From Sphingobacterium endophyticum (GTDB lineage Bacteria; Bacteroidota; Bacteroidia; Sphingobacteriales; Sphingobacteriaceae): a DNA stretch of 64,000 bases. The DNA lies in contig NZ_SMMI01000010.1 of NCBI RefSeq assembly GCF_009733535.1, forward strand, positions 114,878-178,877, written 5' to 3'. The notes below the pieces were generated by a model. The model saw nothing but the letters and a program-made list of their open reading frames with translations. It had not been told where the DNA came from and made no database searches. Of this stretch, positions 27,303 to 36,448 are shown piece after piece. A program made the translations under genes and the position numbers. The number at the start of each line of letters is the position of its first letter. The first letter of the stretch is position 1.

Positions 27303-29018
27303 ATGGCAAACTTAAATATTGAATCGGCGAAAGATCGTAGCTATGATGCCATCGTAATTGGCTCAGGGATTTCTGGGGGTTGGTCTGCGAAGGAATTGTG
27401 TGAAAAGGGTTTGAAAACATTGGTTCTTGAGAGAGGACGAGATGTTCAGCATGTCAAGGATTATCCAACGACAAACCTTTATCCTTGGGAATTTGAACAT
27501 AGAAATGAATTGCCCTATGCGATAAAGCAAGAGAATCCCATCGTCAATAGATGTTATGCATTTCATGAAGATGCGGCACATTTTTTTGTAAAAGATAAGG
27601 AGCATCCGTATGTGCAGGAAAAGCCATTTGACTGGATCCGTGGTTATCAGGTAGGTGGAAAATCGCTGTTGTGGGCAAGGCAGACCCAGCGTTGGTCAGA
27701 TTTCGATTTTGAAGGACCTGCTCGAGATGGGTTTGCGGTGGATTGGCCTATTCGCTATCAAGATATTAAACCATGGTATGACCATGTAGAACGATTTGCT
27801 GGGATTTCAGGAAATAAAGATGGGCTTCCAGAATTACCGGATGGAGAATTTTTGCCTGGTTATCCTTTAAATGTGGTTGAGAAATACTTCAAGGAACAGG
27901 TTGAGCGTAAATTTCCGGGTAGAAAGGTGATTTCTGCAAGATGTGCCCACCTATCAAAGCCTAACCAAATCCATTTGGATCAGGGTCGAGTTCAATGTCA
28001 GAATCGTACCCTATGTCAAAGAGGCTGTCCATTTGGCGGATATTTCAGTTCGAATGCATCGACTTTACCTTGGGCAGCGAAAACAGGAAATTTAACCATG
28101 AGACCTAATTCTGTGGTTCATTCTATTCTGTATGATGAGAATAAAGGTAAGGCGGTTGGAGTTAAGGTCATTGATCGGGAAACTAAAGAAGAGATTGATT
28201 TTTATGCGAAGGTCATATTTGTCAATGCTGCAGCACTGAATTCAACCTTAATTTTGCTTAATTCAAAATCCAAAAGATTTGAAAATGGACTAGGCAATGA
28301 TTCAGGCACTTTAGGGAAGTATGTTGCCTTTCATAATTATAGTGCAAGAATAAGTGCCGATTATGAAGGATTATTAGAGTATAAAACTGACGGTAGAAAT
28401 CCTGCGGGTGGAGGCTACATTCCAAGATTTCGTAACCTTCATAAACAGGAAACAGATTTCTTGCGTGGCTATGCGGCTGGATTCGGTGCGTATAGATCCT
28501 CATGGTCAGATGAATCGGGATTAGGAGCAGATTTAAAGGATTCCATTCTTTCTCCAAAATATGGCAATTGGGGAGTAGGTTCGCATATGATGGGGGAAAC
28601 CATTCCTAAGGAGTCTAATTATGTGGCATTGGATGGTCAGCAGAAAGACGAATGGGGAATTCCATTGTTAAAGATTTCGGTTGATTATGATGATAACGAT
28701 GCGAAAATGAAAAAGGATTATCTGGATACGATGGAAGAAATGTTTACATCGGCTGGCTTTACGAATATTCGTCGGAACGAGAGTTCCCAAGCCCCGGGAT
28801 TGGACATTCATGAAATGGGAGGTGCACGTATGGGAAAAGATCCAAAAACCTCGGTATTGAATAGTTGGCATCAGGTACATGCATGTCCAAATGTGTATGT
28901 GACAGACGGAGCTAGCATGACCTCAACATCTACCCAAAATCCATCCCTAACTTATATGGCCTTTTCTGCACGTGCAGTTGACCATGCGGTAAATGAATTG
29001 AAAAAAGGTAACATCTAA
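27303..29018 (+). CDS. GMC family oxidoreductase, large subunit
   Basis: A 571-aa FAD enzyme that oxidises an alcohol or sugar group. Seen: the FAD-binding GSGISGGWSAKEL (20-32), GYQVGGKSLLWARQTQRW, a Cys-rich CQNRTLCQRGCPFGG near 235, and the C-terminal HEMGGARMG and TSTSTQNPSLTYMAFSAR region where the active His and Asn lie. It pairs with the subunit-3 protein upstream, as in gluconate, glucose and glucoside 3-dehydrogenases. An upstream in-frame ATG at 27249 lies inside the previous gene and is not favoured. The substrate is unknown; sugars are likely given the neighbouring hydrolases. Confidence 0.92.
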   Translation: MANLNIESAKDRSYDAIVIGSGISGGWSAKELCEKGLKTLVLERGRDVQHVKDYPTTNLYPWEFEHRNELPYAIKQENPIVNRCYAFHEDAAHFFVKDKEHPYVQEKPFDWIRGYQVGGKSLLWARQTQRWSDFDFEGPARDGFAVDWPIRYQDIKPWYDHVERFAGISGNKDGLPELPDGEFLPGYPLNVVEKYFKEQVERKFPGRKVISARCAHLSKPNQIHLDQGRVQCQNRTLCQRGCPFGGYFSSNASTLPWAAKTGNLTMRPNSVVHSILYDENKGKAVGVKVIDRETKEEIDFYAKVIFVNAAALNSTLILLNSKSKRFENGLGNDSGTLGKYVAFHNYSARISADYEGLLEYKTDGRNPAGGGYIPRFRNLHKQETDFLRGYAAGFGAYRSSWSDESGLGADLKDSILSPKYGNWGVGSHMMGETIPKESNYVALDGQQKDEWGIPLLKISVDYDDNDAKMKKDYLDTMEEMFTSAGFTNIRRNESSQAPGLDIHEMGGARMGKDPKTSVLNSWHQVHACPNVYVTDGASMTSTSTQNPSLTYMAFSARAVDHAVNELKKGNI

Positions 29019-29025
29019 AACATAA

Positions 29026-29063
29026 AATTCAATGAAGGTATTTTTTGATGCCTTCATTGAATT
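29026..29063 (+). terminator. hairpin after the GMC oxidoreductase gene
   Basis: A 13-bp perfect stem (AATTCAATGAAGG and its complement) with a T-rich loop. The T-tract behind it is weak, so termination is probable but not sure. Confidence 0.5.
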
Positions 29064-29155
29064 ATTCTAAAAATGAACTAAAAAATAATAGTTCAATCAA
29101 CCTAAGGGAAATTCTTTTTCCGCAATAATATTCTTGAATAATATCTAAACCTGAC

Positions 29156-30334
29156 ATGAAAAAAAAATTCATTATCACCCTTCTTTATTTCTTCTCTGTA
29201 ATAGCGCTTGTTGGGCAGGAGCGAGGAATTGGTTCTGATTATAATGAAAAAGCGAAGAGCACTTTGGATTCGATCTATAAGCATTATGGAATTAAAGGAT
29301 CGTTTTTGCTTCGGGAGAATTTTCCTTTTGACGACGGCTATAAGGCAAGTTATTTAGCTGGACCTGATGAAGGGAAGAAAGGAAATTCTTATTCTTACCT
29401 ATGGCCGTTTTCGGGATCTTTATCCGCACAGGTTGTACGCTATGAGGGTAAAAAGGATAGAAACATACTGAAGGATATCAAGACTAAGGTCTTGCCTGGT
29501 TTAGAACAGTATTATGATAAAAGATTACCGGTAGGCTACGCTTCTTATGTTAATACGGCAGCCCAATCAGATCGATTTTACGATGATAATGTTTGGTTAG
29601 GAATTGATTTTGCGGATTTATATTTAACATCTAAAGACAGGAAATTTCTTGAGAAATCGGAAGAGATTTGGAAGTTTGTTGAAAGTGGAATGGATGATAA
29701 GTTAGGTGGAGGCATTTATTGGTGCGAACAGAAAAAGGAATCAAAGAATACCTGTTCGAATGCACCTGCAGTAGTCTATCTTTTAAAATTATATCAAGGA
29801 ACTACAAAAAAGGAATATCTAGATCAAGCTATCAAACTATATAATTGGACGAAAGAAAACTTAGAGGATAAAGAAGATCATCTGTATTATGACAACATTA
29901 GTTTAAGCGGTAAGGTTAACAAAACAAAATTTCCATATAATTCTGGTCAAATGTTACAATCGGCGGCACTGCTTTATGAAATAACAAAAGACCAAAAGTA
30001 CCTAAAGGATGCCCAGTTAATTGCGGCTTCGTCACATGATTATTTTTTCCATTCCGAGGGGTCTCATTCCGGCAGAAATTTCAGGTTATTGAAGAATTCA
30101 GATTCTTGGTTTATAGCTGTTATGTTACGCGGTTTTGTGGAGCTCTATGAAATAGATAAAAACCCTGAGTATCTGAATAGTTTTAAAGAAAACATGAACT
30201 ATGCATGGAAGGAATTGCGGGATGAACATGGTCTGTTCAACAAGGATTGGTCGGGGCAAAAACCATCATCAAAAAAATGGCTTTTAGACCAACTTGCCAT
30301 GGTTGAAATGTATGCTCGATTAGCCTCACATTAA
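29156..30334 (+). CDS. glycoside hydrolase family 76-like protein (alpha-mannanase type)
   Basis: A 392-aa secreted protein with signal peptide (to about residue 20) and an (alpha/alpha)6 barrel. The neighbouring acids Asp143-Asp144 in FYDDNVWLGIDFADLY fit the catalytic Asp pair of GH76 endo-alpha-1,6-mannanases; GGGIYWCEQ and FPYNSGQMLQSAALLYEIT are further family-like parts. Some annotations call such proteins AGE-family epimerases because of the shared fold. It is upstream of susC in the same direction, 259 bp away, so a role in degrading a mannose-containing glycan is likely but not proven. Confidence 0.8.
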   Translation: MKKKFIITLLYFFSVIALVGQERGIGSDYNEKAKSTLDSIYKHYGIKGSFLLRENFPFDDGYKASYLAGPDEGKKGNSYSYLWPFSGSLSAQVVRYEGKKDRNILKDIKTKVLPGLEQYYDKRLPVGYASYVNTAAQSDRFYDDNVWLGIDFADLYLTSKDRKFLEKSEEIWKFVESGMDDKLGGGIYWCEQKKESKNTCSNAPAVVYLLKLYQGTTKKEYLDQAIKLYNWTKENLEDKEDHLYYDNISLSGKVNKTKFPYNSGQMLQSAALLYEITKDQKYLKDAQLIAASSHDYFFHSEGSHSGRNFRLLKNSDSWFIAVMLRGFVELYEIDKNPEYLNSFKENMNYAWKELRDEHGLFNKDWSGQKPSSKKWLLDQLAMVEMYARLASH

Positions 30335-30521
30335 ATTCAAATATTTCTCACAAGAATGATCTTATGTTACCATAAGGTTACAAAACTTATGTCCCGAATT
30401 TTTAAGTTTTTAACATATTTTTTCTAAATTTCCAGAATTCTAATATAAACTGGATAATATTTATTTAATTGATTCGTTTTAAATAAAGGTATCTAAAGAT
30501 GTTATCATTTGCTACCAATCT

Positions 30522-30537
30522 ACTAAAACGTTTTAGT
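30522..30537. promoter_or_regulatory. CG-centred palindrome upstream of susC (operator candidate 1)
   Basis: Perfect 16-bp palindrome ACTAAAACGTTTTAGT. The central AACGTT with symmetrical arms is what LacI-family proteins bind. Located 57 bp before the susC ATG. Confidence 0.5.
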
Positions 30538-30574
30538 GTAAAGTATTGGTTTATAAACCTTTAAAAATTATTTA

Positions 30575-30592
30575 TTAATTAACGTTAATTAA
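30575..30592. promoter_or_regulatory. CG-centred palindrome upstream of susC (operator candidate 2)
   Basis: Perfect 18-bp palindrome TTAATTAACGTTAATTAA ending 1 bp before the susC ATG; its centre lies 54 bp from that of the first palindrome, near five helical turns. It covers the expected ribosome-binding region. Confidence 0.45.
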
Positions 30593-30593
30593 C

Positions 30594-33500
30594 ATGCCAA
30601 ACATTTACAGTTCAAAAATGTATCGGAAAGGCTTTGTCAGGAGCAGCATTTTATGCTTTTCTCTGATGGCTAGCAGCTATGGTTATGCTGCGGAGGTACC
30701 GTATTCTGAAGCGACGAGAATGGAGAGGGTTGAATTTCAACAAACCGTAACAGGTACGGTTAAAAACTCGTCAACAGGGGAGGCCTTAGCAGGGGTAACC
30801 GTTCGGGTAAAAGGAAAAGATGCAGCAGCACAAACCGATGATTCGGGGAATTTCAGCATTGCAGCAGAGAATGGGGAGATCCTTCAGATCAGCTCAATTG
30901 GATTTAAATCTCAGGATTTTCCAGTTAATGGGCCAACTGCCAATATTAATTTAACTCCGGACGAAGAATCATTAGATGAGGTAGTCGTTGTCGGGTACGG
31001 AACTCAGAAACGTAAGGAAATTACTTCGGCAGTAGCTTCTGTTAAGGAAAAGGATTTTAACAAAGGGGGAATGAGAAACCCTATGGAATTGGTTCAGGGG
31101 AAAGTTGCGGGATTAAATGTGACCAGAACCCAAGGAAGCAACCCAAATTCGGGTACGAACATCCAATTACGTGGTATGGCCTCTTTAAAAGGGTCAAATA
31201 GTCCACTAGTTGTAATTGACGGGATCCCAGGCGGTAGCCTTGACCTGATTAAGCAAGGCGATATCGAATCCATCGATGTATTGAAGGATGGATCAGCTGC
31301 TGCAATTTATGGTACACGAGGTAACGGAGGAGTAATTTTGGTGACCACCAAAAAAGGCAAGGCCGGCACACCACAATTTGAATACCTAACCTACGGACAG
31401 ACAGAAATTGTAAATCGTAGACCTACGATGTTGGATGCGGCACAATTTAGGGATAAAGTAGTGATTGGTTTGGACCGACCAAAATCTGATTTAGGAGCTT
31501 CAACAGACCTATATGATGAATTAATCAATAAAGATAATTTTTCACATTTTCATAACTTCATTGCAAGTGGTGGGGGTGAGAATTCAACATACCGAGCATC
31601 CTTCAATTATGAACAAGCAAAAGGAGTTGCTAAGGAAAATGGGAAAGAGCAATTCGGTGGCCGTTTCAATTTTAATCAGACAGGTTTAAATGATCGTTTA
31701 ACTTTATCGGCTAATATTGCAGCGAATTTTAACAAGGCAAATTTATTGGGCGGACAAACTGGGGATTTTGAACAAGCGATTCAACGTAATCCCACTGCAC
31801 CAATCATTAATTCAGATGGCACATTCTTTCAGACGCAGGAATACAATAACTATAATCCAATGAGTAGATTGGCCTATAGGATCAATCAGCGAAATCAACA
31901 GACTTTTTCAGGAGATGCACGTTTGAAATTTAAGATTTTAGATGAATTAAGCGTTTCTGCATTTGGTTCTTATGTGAGAGACAATTGGAATGGTCGTGAA
32001 TTCCGTTCAAAATTAGACTGGGATCAAAGAGAAGATTCAAACTATCAAGGAATGGGTTATGCCTATAAGCGAAATGAACTGAACTGGACGAAAACGTTTG
32101 AAAGTACAATCGACTATAATAAGACATTCAACGAGAAACATACAGTAACAGGATTATTAGGATATAGTTACCAATATTCGACCTTGGAATGGTTTGATAT
32201 GAACAATAATGGATTTACAACGGATGGATTTTTAGATTGGGATTTTAATTCAGGAACAGCCATTACGAATGATAAACTACCAAGACCAGGGTTAAATTCA
32301 TTTAAGGAAGATAATAAGCTAATTGCATTCTTTGGTCGTGTAAATTATAATTATGCGGACAAGTACTTTGTTACTGCCATCCTTCGTCGAGAAGGCTCAT
32401 CACGTTTTGGCGCGAACAACAAATGGGGTAATTTTCCGGCAGTTTCCGCAGGTTGGAATATATCCAATGAAGAATTCTTTACGAACAAAGAAGTTGTTAA
32501 TGACTTGAAACTACGTGCAGGATATGGTGTAACGGGAAATCAAGGAATTCCAAATTATCTATCGTTAGTGACATTAGGAACGGGAGGTGTATATCCACAG
32601 AACGGTATCTACTATCAAACATATGGAATTTCTACAAACCCAAATCCGGATTTAAAATGGGAACAGAAGGCAGAGACAAACATTGGGGTTGATTTTGGAA
32701 TGTTTAACAACCGTTTAACGGGAGCTATCGACGTTTATCATAGGAAGACCACAGATTTATTGTATGAATACAATGCGCAATTGCCGGCTTATGTTCAGCC
32801 AAGTATTTGGTACAATGTCGGGGAAGTTGTAAACAAAGGTATCGAGATCCAATTGACAGGTACACCAATTGCCAATGATAATTTTACTTGGCAGGTTGAT
32901 TTCGCAGGTAATTACCAGAAAAATAAATTGACAAAATTATCCAGTGATATCTTCAAAAGCAATTGGTTAGAATTTGGTGGATTACCTTCGCCAGGAAACT
33001 TGGGTAACGCCATCCGATTGGAAGAAGGTGGAGAGGTAGGGTCGTTCTACGGAAAGAAATTTGCTGGATTTGACGATGAAGGAAAGTGGTTGTTCTATAA
33101 GGCAGATGGTTCTACGGCACATGCTGGGGAGATTAATAATGATGACTTATCTTATATCGGTAACGGTATTCCAAAGTTTCAGGCTTCATTGGGAAATAGG
33201 TTCAGTTACAAAGGATTTGATCTAACTGTTTTTCTGAGAGGGAAGTTCAAATATGATATATTGAATACGGCAGACATGTATTTTGGAAATCAAAAGTGGC
33301 TACCTAATAATGTTTTGGAATCAGCATTTGGAAAACACGCAGAATTGAAGGATGATCCACAATACTCGGATTACTATTTGGAGAATGGATCCTTTGTTAA
33401 GATTGACAATATTACCCTTGGATATACCTTCAACCTTAAGAATGATTATTTGAGGAATTTATATGTTTATATGACTGCGAGGAACCTAGCAACGATTACA

Positions 33501-33617
33501 TCATATTCTGGAATAGATCCTGAATTGCAGGACACAGGATTTGACGGCGGTATTGATTCAAGAGGATTTTATCCTAGAACACAATCATGGTCATTGGGAT
33601 TAAATATTGGTTTTTAA
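30594..33617 (+). CDS. SusC/RagA family TonB-linked outer-membrane protein
   Basis: A 1007-aa outer-membrane transporter that imports oligosaccharides with its SusD partner and TonB energy. Seen: signal peptide within residues 1-32, a CarboxypepD-regulatory-like domain about 48-125 (VTGTVKNSSTGEALAGVTVRVKG), the SusC signature DEVVVVGYGTQKRKEITSAV, a plug domain with PLVVIDGIPGG and VLKDGSAAAIYGTRGNGGVILVTTKKG, and a long beta-barrel ending in SWSLGLNIGF. Met9 is an alternative start. The SusD gene follows after 11 bp. Confidence 0.97.
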   Translation: MPNIYSSKMYRKGFVRSSILCFSLMASSYGYAAEVPYSEATRMERVEFQQTVTGTVKNSSTGEALAGVTVRVKGKDAAAQTDDSGNFSIAAENGEILQISSIGFKSQDFPVNGPTANINLTPDEESLDEVVVVGYGTQKRKEITSAVASVKEKDFNKGGMRNPMELVQGKVAGLNVTRTQGSNPNSGTNIQLRGMASLKGSNSPLVVIDGIPGGSLDLIKQGDIESIDVLKDGSAAAIYGTRGNGGVILVTTKKGKAGTPQFEYLTYGQTEIVNRRPTMLDAAQFRDKVVIGLDRPKSDLGASTDLYDELINKDNFSHFHNFIASGGGENSTYRASFNYEQAKGVAKENGKEQFGGRFNFNQTGLNDRLTLSANIAANFNKANLLGGQTGDFEQAIQRNPTAPIINSDGTFFQTQEYNNYNPMSRLAYRINQRNQQTFSGDARLKFKILDELSVSAFGSYVRDNWNGREFRSKLDWDQREDSNYQGMGYAYKRNELNWTKTFESTIDYNKTFNEKHTVTGLLGYSYQYSTLEWFDMNNNGFTTDGFLDWDFNSGTAITNDKLPRPGLNSFKEDNKLIAFFGRVNYNYADKYFVTAILRREGSSRFGANNKWGNFPAVSAGWNISNEEFFTNKEVVNDLKLRAGYGVTGNQGIPNYLSLVTLGTGGVYPQNGIYYQTYGISTNPNPDLKWEQKAETNIGVDFGMFNNRLTGAIDVYHRKTTDLLYEYNAQLPAYVQPSIWYNVGEVVNKGIEIQLTGTPIANDNFTWQVDFAGNYQKNKLTKLSSDIFKSNWLEFGGLPSPGNLGNAIRLEEGGEVGSFYGKKFAGFDDEGKWLFYKADGSTAHAGEINNDDLSYIGNGIPKFQASLGNRFSYKGFDLTVFLRGKFKYDILNTADMYFGNQKWLPNNVLESAFGKHAELKDDPQYSDYYLENGSFVKIDNITLGYTFNLKNDYLRNLYVYMTARNLATITSYSGIDPELQDTGFDGGIDSRGFYPRTQSWSLGLNIGF

Positions 33618-33628
33618 AAATGTAAATT

Positions 33629-35263
33629 ATGAGATTGTTAAATAAACGTACAATACGATTTGCAGCTGTTGCGGTTATTGCGAGTGCTGGATTATCAGCT
33701 TGTACAAATTTAGATGAAAATCTATATAGTAAATTAGAGCAGGAGAGTTTCTATAAGAATAAATTGGAGGTTGAGCAGGCAGTTTTACGACCATTTACGC
33801 ATATGCAGGCATGGTTAGCTCCCACAGGAGGATCTGGATTTTATTATCATTCAGAACTAGCCTCGGATCAAGTTGCATGGCCACAGAAGGGGCGACATGG
33901 TTATGATGGAGGGGATCACTTTCGTATGCATTACCATACATGGACAGCGAATGAAAACAGGATGAAGAGTGCCTGGGATTTGATGTGGACTGGGGTTGGA
34001 TTTATCAACAATGCCATTGGAGATATAGAGAAGTTGGATTTTGCAAGCATTGGTATGACACAGGAGGAAATCAATGTTGCAGTTGCACAAATGAAAGTAT
34101 TGCGGGCATATCACTACATGCGTATCATTGATATGTGGGGGAATGTTCCAATTGCGGTTGAGGTGGCAGACAAGCCATTGAATCCTGAGACCAAGACTAG
34201 AAAAGAGGTCTTTGAATTTATTAAGACCGAACTTGAAGCGGAAGTTCCGAAATTACCAGAATTGAATGCAGAATCAGTTGGAAAAGTAAATAGAGCTGCA
34301 GGGTATGCTATGTTATCAGAGCTTTATCTAAATGCGCAAAAATGGTCAGGAACAGCGATGTGGGATCAGGCGATCGCAGCATCTGATAAGGTAATTACCG
34401 GAGCTGGTGGAGGAATCGGCGGTACACCAAAACTTTCAGCAGATATTAATTCGGCTTTTAGCAATACCAACTCAGCCAATCCGGAAGCGCTGTTCCAATT
34501 TCAGTTTAGCCGAAAAGGTGGCTGGGCATTTGATTGGGGCGGATTCTATTTTGGGTATGACTATATGAAAGAAGCATTGAACGTAGGTTATGGTGGTTGG
34601 AATGCGTTTGTAGTTATTCCTACTGCATTTGATGCCTACAATGCAAAGGACTTGAGAAAGAAAGATTGGTTTTTGTTTGGCCCACAGTATAAATATGGTA
34701 CAAAAACACCTGTTGAAGGAACAGAAGAATATTCTGGGCAACCTTTAGTTTTTGTTAATTCAATACGCCGAGAGAGTGAAGGTGATAAAACCTCTCAAGG
34801 ATCAATGGCAGAAGGAGAAGAAAACTCAGGCGCAAGATTCAATAAGTATAAGTCTGGCCGTCTATCCGATGATAACTACCAAGAGAATGATTATTTGATA
34901 TATCGTTTAACAGAAGTGTACTTCAACAAAGCAGAAGCCATCATGCGTAAGAATGGAGGAACAGCAACCACAGAAGCTGTTAATTTGATTAATGAATCGA
35001 AGAAACGTTCTTTTGCAGCAGCAGATTGGAATGCTAATCAGTACAGTACATCGACTTTAACGTTAGATGAGTTATTGGCAGAGCGAGGACGTGAGTTTAT
35101 CTTTGAAGGTAAAAGAAGAACAGATTTAATTCGATTTGGAAAATTTAGTACAGGAGCATGGTGGGATCATAAAGCCACGAATGATGTTAATAAGGAGCTG
35201 TTCCCAATACCACAGCAACATTTAGCAATCAACCCAGGATTAAAACAAAATCCGGGATACTAA
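33629..35263 (+). CDS. RagB/SusD family nutrient-binding outer-membrane lipoprotein
   Basis: A 544-aa surface lipoprotein (lipobox LSAC, Cys25) that caps the SusC barrel and binds glycan. Seen: the N-terminal TNLDENLYSKLEQESFYKN, the TPR-like part MKVLRAYHYMRIIDMWGNVPIAVE, NRAAGYAMLSELYLNAQKW, and the C-terminal LLAERGREFIFEGKRRTDLIRFGKF and KELFPIPQQHLAINPGLKQNPGY, all diagnostic. It completes a small SusCD locus with the GH76 gene. Terminator and AGTATTTAG repeat follow. Confidence 0.97.
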   Translation: MRLLNKRTIRFAAVAVIASAGLSACTNLDENLYSKLEQESFYKNKLEVEQAVLRPFTHMQAWLAPTGGSGFYYHSELASDQVAWPQKGRHGYDGGDHFRMHYHTWTANENRMKSAWDLMWTGVGFINNAIGDIEKLDFASIGMTQEEINVAVAQMKVLRAYHYMRIIDMWGNVPIAVEVADKPLNPETKTRKEVFEFIKTELEAEVPKLPELNAESVGKVNRAAGYAMLSELYLNAQKWSGTAMWDQAIAASDKVITGAGGGIGGTPKLSADINSAFSNTNSANPEALFQFQFSRKGGWAFDWGGFYFGYDYMKEALNVGYGGWNAFVVIPTAFDAYNAKDLRKKDWFLFGPQYKYGTKTPVEGTEEYSGQPLVFVNSIRRESEGDKTSQGSMAEGEENSGARFNKYKSGRLSDDNYQENDYLIYRLTEVYFNKAEAIMRKNGGTATTEAVNLINESKKRSFAAADWNANQYSTSTLTLDELLAERGREFIFEGKRRTDLIRFGKFSTGAWWDHKATNDVNKELFPIPQQHLAINPGLKQNPGY

Positions 35264-35264
35264 G

Positions 35265-35295
35265 AGTATTTAGTATTAAGTAGTTAGTATTTAGG
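35265..35295. repeat. AGTATTTAG-type low-complexity repeat
   Basis: Repeats of AGTATTTAGTA and AGTAGTTAGTATTTAG directly after the susD stop, related to those at 1661, 53805 and 53921. Confidence 0.6.
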
Positions 35296-35301
35296 TAATT
35301 G

Positions 35302-35336
35302 AAAAGCCTTTCATGAATTTCATGAAAGGCTTTTTT
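35302..35336 (+). terminator. terminator of the susCD operon
   Basis: A 14-bp perfect stem (AAAAGCCTTTCATG and its complement) with an AATTT loop and a T6 tract behind it. Confidence 0.85.
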
Positions 35337-35361
35337 ATAACAAAGAATATTTTTTATTTTA

Positions 35362-36348
35362 TTAAATTTCTACGGATGCATCCAATAGGAAATCTTCATT
35401 TTTTAGGTGGACGATTTCTGTTGCTTTTTCGTAGTTTGTTGATTTTTTGGAGAAGAAGTCGTGTTGAGTGGTTTCGGTATTAAGACCATTCAAAACGATT
35501 GGGTTGACTTGTTTTACTTCGAAGATTGGATCAAAACCTAGGTTCATTAAGGCTTTATTTCCGTTGTAACGAACATATTCTTTTACTTCAGCAGTTAAAC
35601 CTACGACAGTATACAGTTCTTCTGTGTATTTGATTTCATTCTCATACAGCTCATTTAATAGGTCTAGGAAGCGTTGTTTCACTTCAGCCTTATTCTGTAG
35701 TCTAGCGAAAACTTCCTGTCCTATAAGTCCTACAAATACGCCGTGTATGGATTCGTCTGCGATGATTTTTTTAATGATATCGGCAGAGGCAACCATTTGA
35801 CCCTGTCCACATAACCACAACGGTAAGAAGAATCCGGAATAGAAAAGGAAAGATTCTAATAAAACAGATGCCGCCAAAGCCATAAATAATTCTTCATCCG
35901 ATACATTTTCTTTATCGATAGCACGGTAGTATTTATCGATAGTCGAAGCTTTATATTGTAAGAATTTATTTTGAGATACCCATCCGAATACATCATTGAT
36001 TTCATTGGTTGTAGAAACCGTTGTAAAGATGGTAGAGTATGATTTTGCATGGATCGCTTCCATCATACACATGTATGAAAGCACGGCTTTATTTTGCAAT
36101 GAGTCGATATGATCAATAATTTTTGGCATACCGGTATGGCTCTGTAAAGTATCCAAAAGAGTAAGTCCGCCTAATGCTTTCTTGTAACACTCTTTCATAT
36201 CCCAACTTAAACCTTTCCAGCTATCAATATCTTTGGAAGGGATATATTCTGTATCAATCCAGAATTGTCTGATATTCTGTTCCCAAAACATCAAGGCATA
36301 ATCGTTGTCTGGGGTATTCCAGTTTACGGCTGTATATTGTTTACTCAT
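35362..36348 (-). CDS. nrdF: class Ib ribonucleoside-diphosphate reductase, small subunit
   Basis: A 328-aa dimetal protein that carries the tyrosyl radical for deoxyribonucleotide synthesis. Seen: VNWNTPDNDYALMFWEQNIRQFW at the start, the metal-ligand motif MEAIHAKSYSTIF, a further Glu in LLESFLFYSGFF, and DESIHGVFVG. The presence of nrdI and nrdH in the same cluster shows the class Ib (Mn-Tyr) type. It follows nrdE after a 100-bp gap, which could hold an internal promoter or processing site. Confidence 0.95.
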   Translation of the reverse strand: MSKQYTAVNWNTPDNDYALMFWEQNIRQFWIDTEYIPSKDIDSWKGLSWDMKECYKKALGGLTLLDTLQSHTGMPKIIDHIDSLQNKAVLSYMCMMEAIHAKSYSTIFTTVSTTNEINDVFGWVSQNKFLQYKASTIDKYYRAIDKENVSDEELFMALAASVLLESFLFYSGFFLPLWLCGQGQMVASADIIKKIIADESIHGVFVGLIGQEVFARLQNKAEVKQRFLDLLNELYENEIKYTEELYTVVGLTAEVKEYVRYNGNKALMNLGFDPIFEVKQVNPIVLNGLNTETTQHDFFSKKSTNYEKATEIVHLKNEDFLLDASVEI

Positions 36349-36448
36349 TGCTATTCTAATATCATTTAGTTAAAGAAGCTGAACTGGATATTTCTCAATT
36401 TCCAGTTCAGCTTTGGTGTGATTCTAAGTTTTTTATTCTTTGAAGAAA

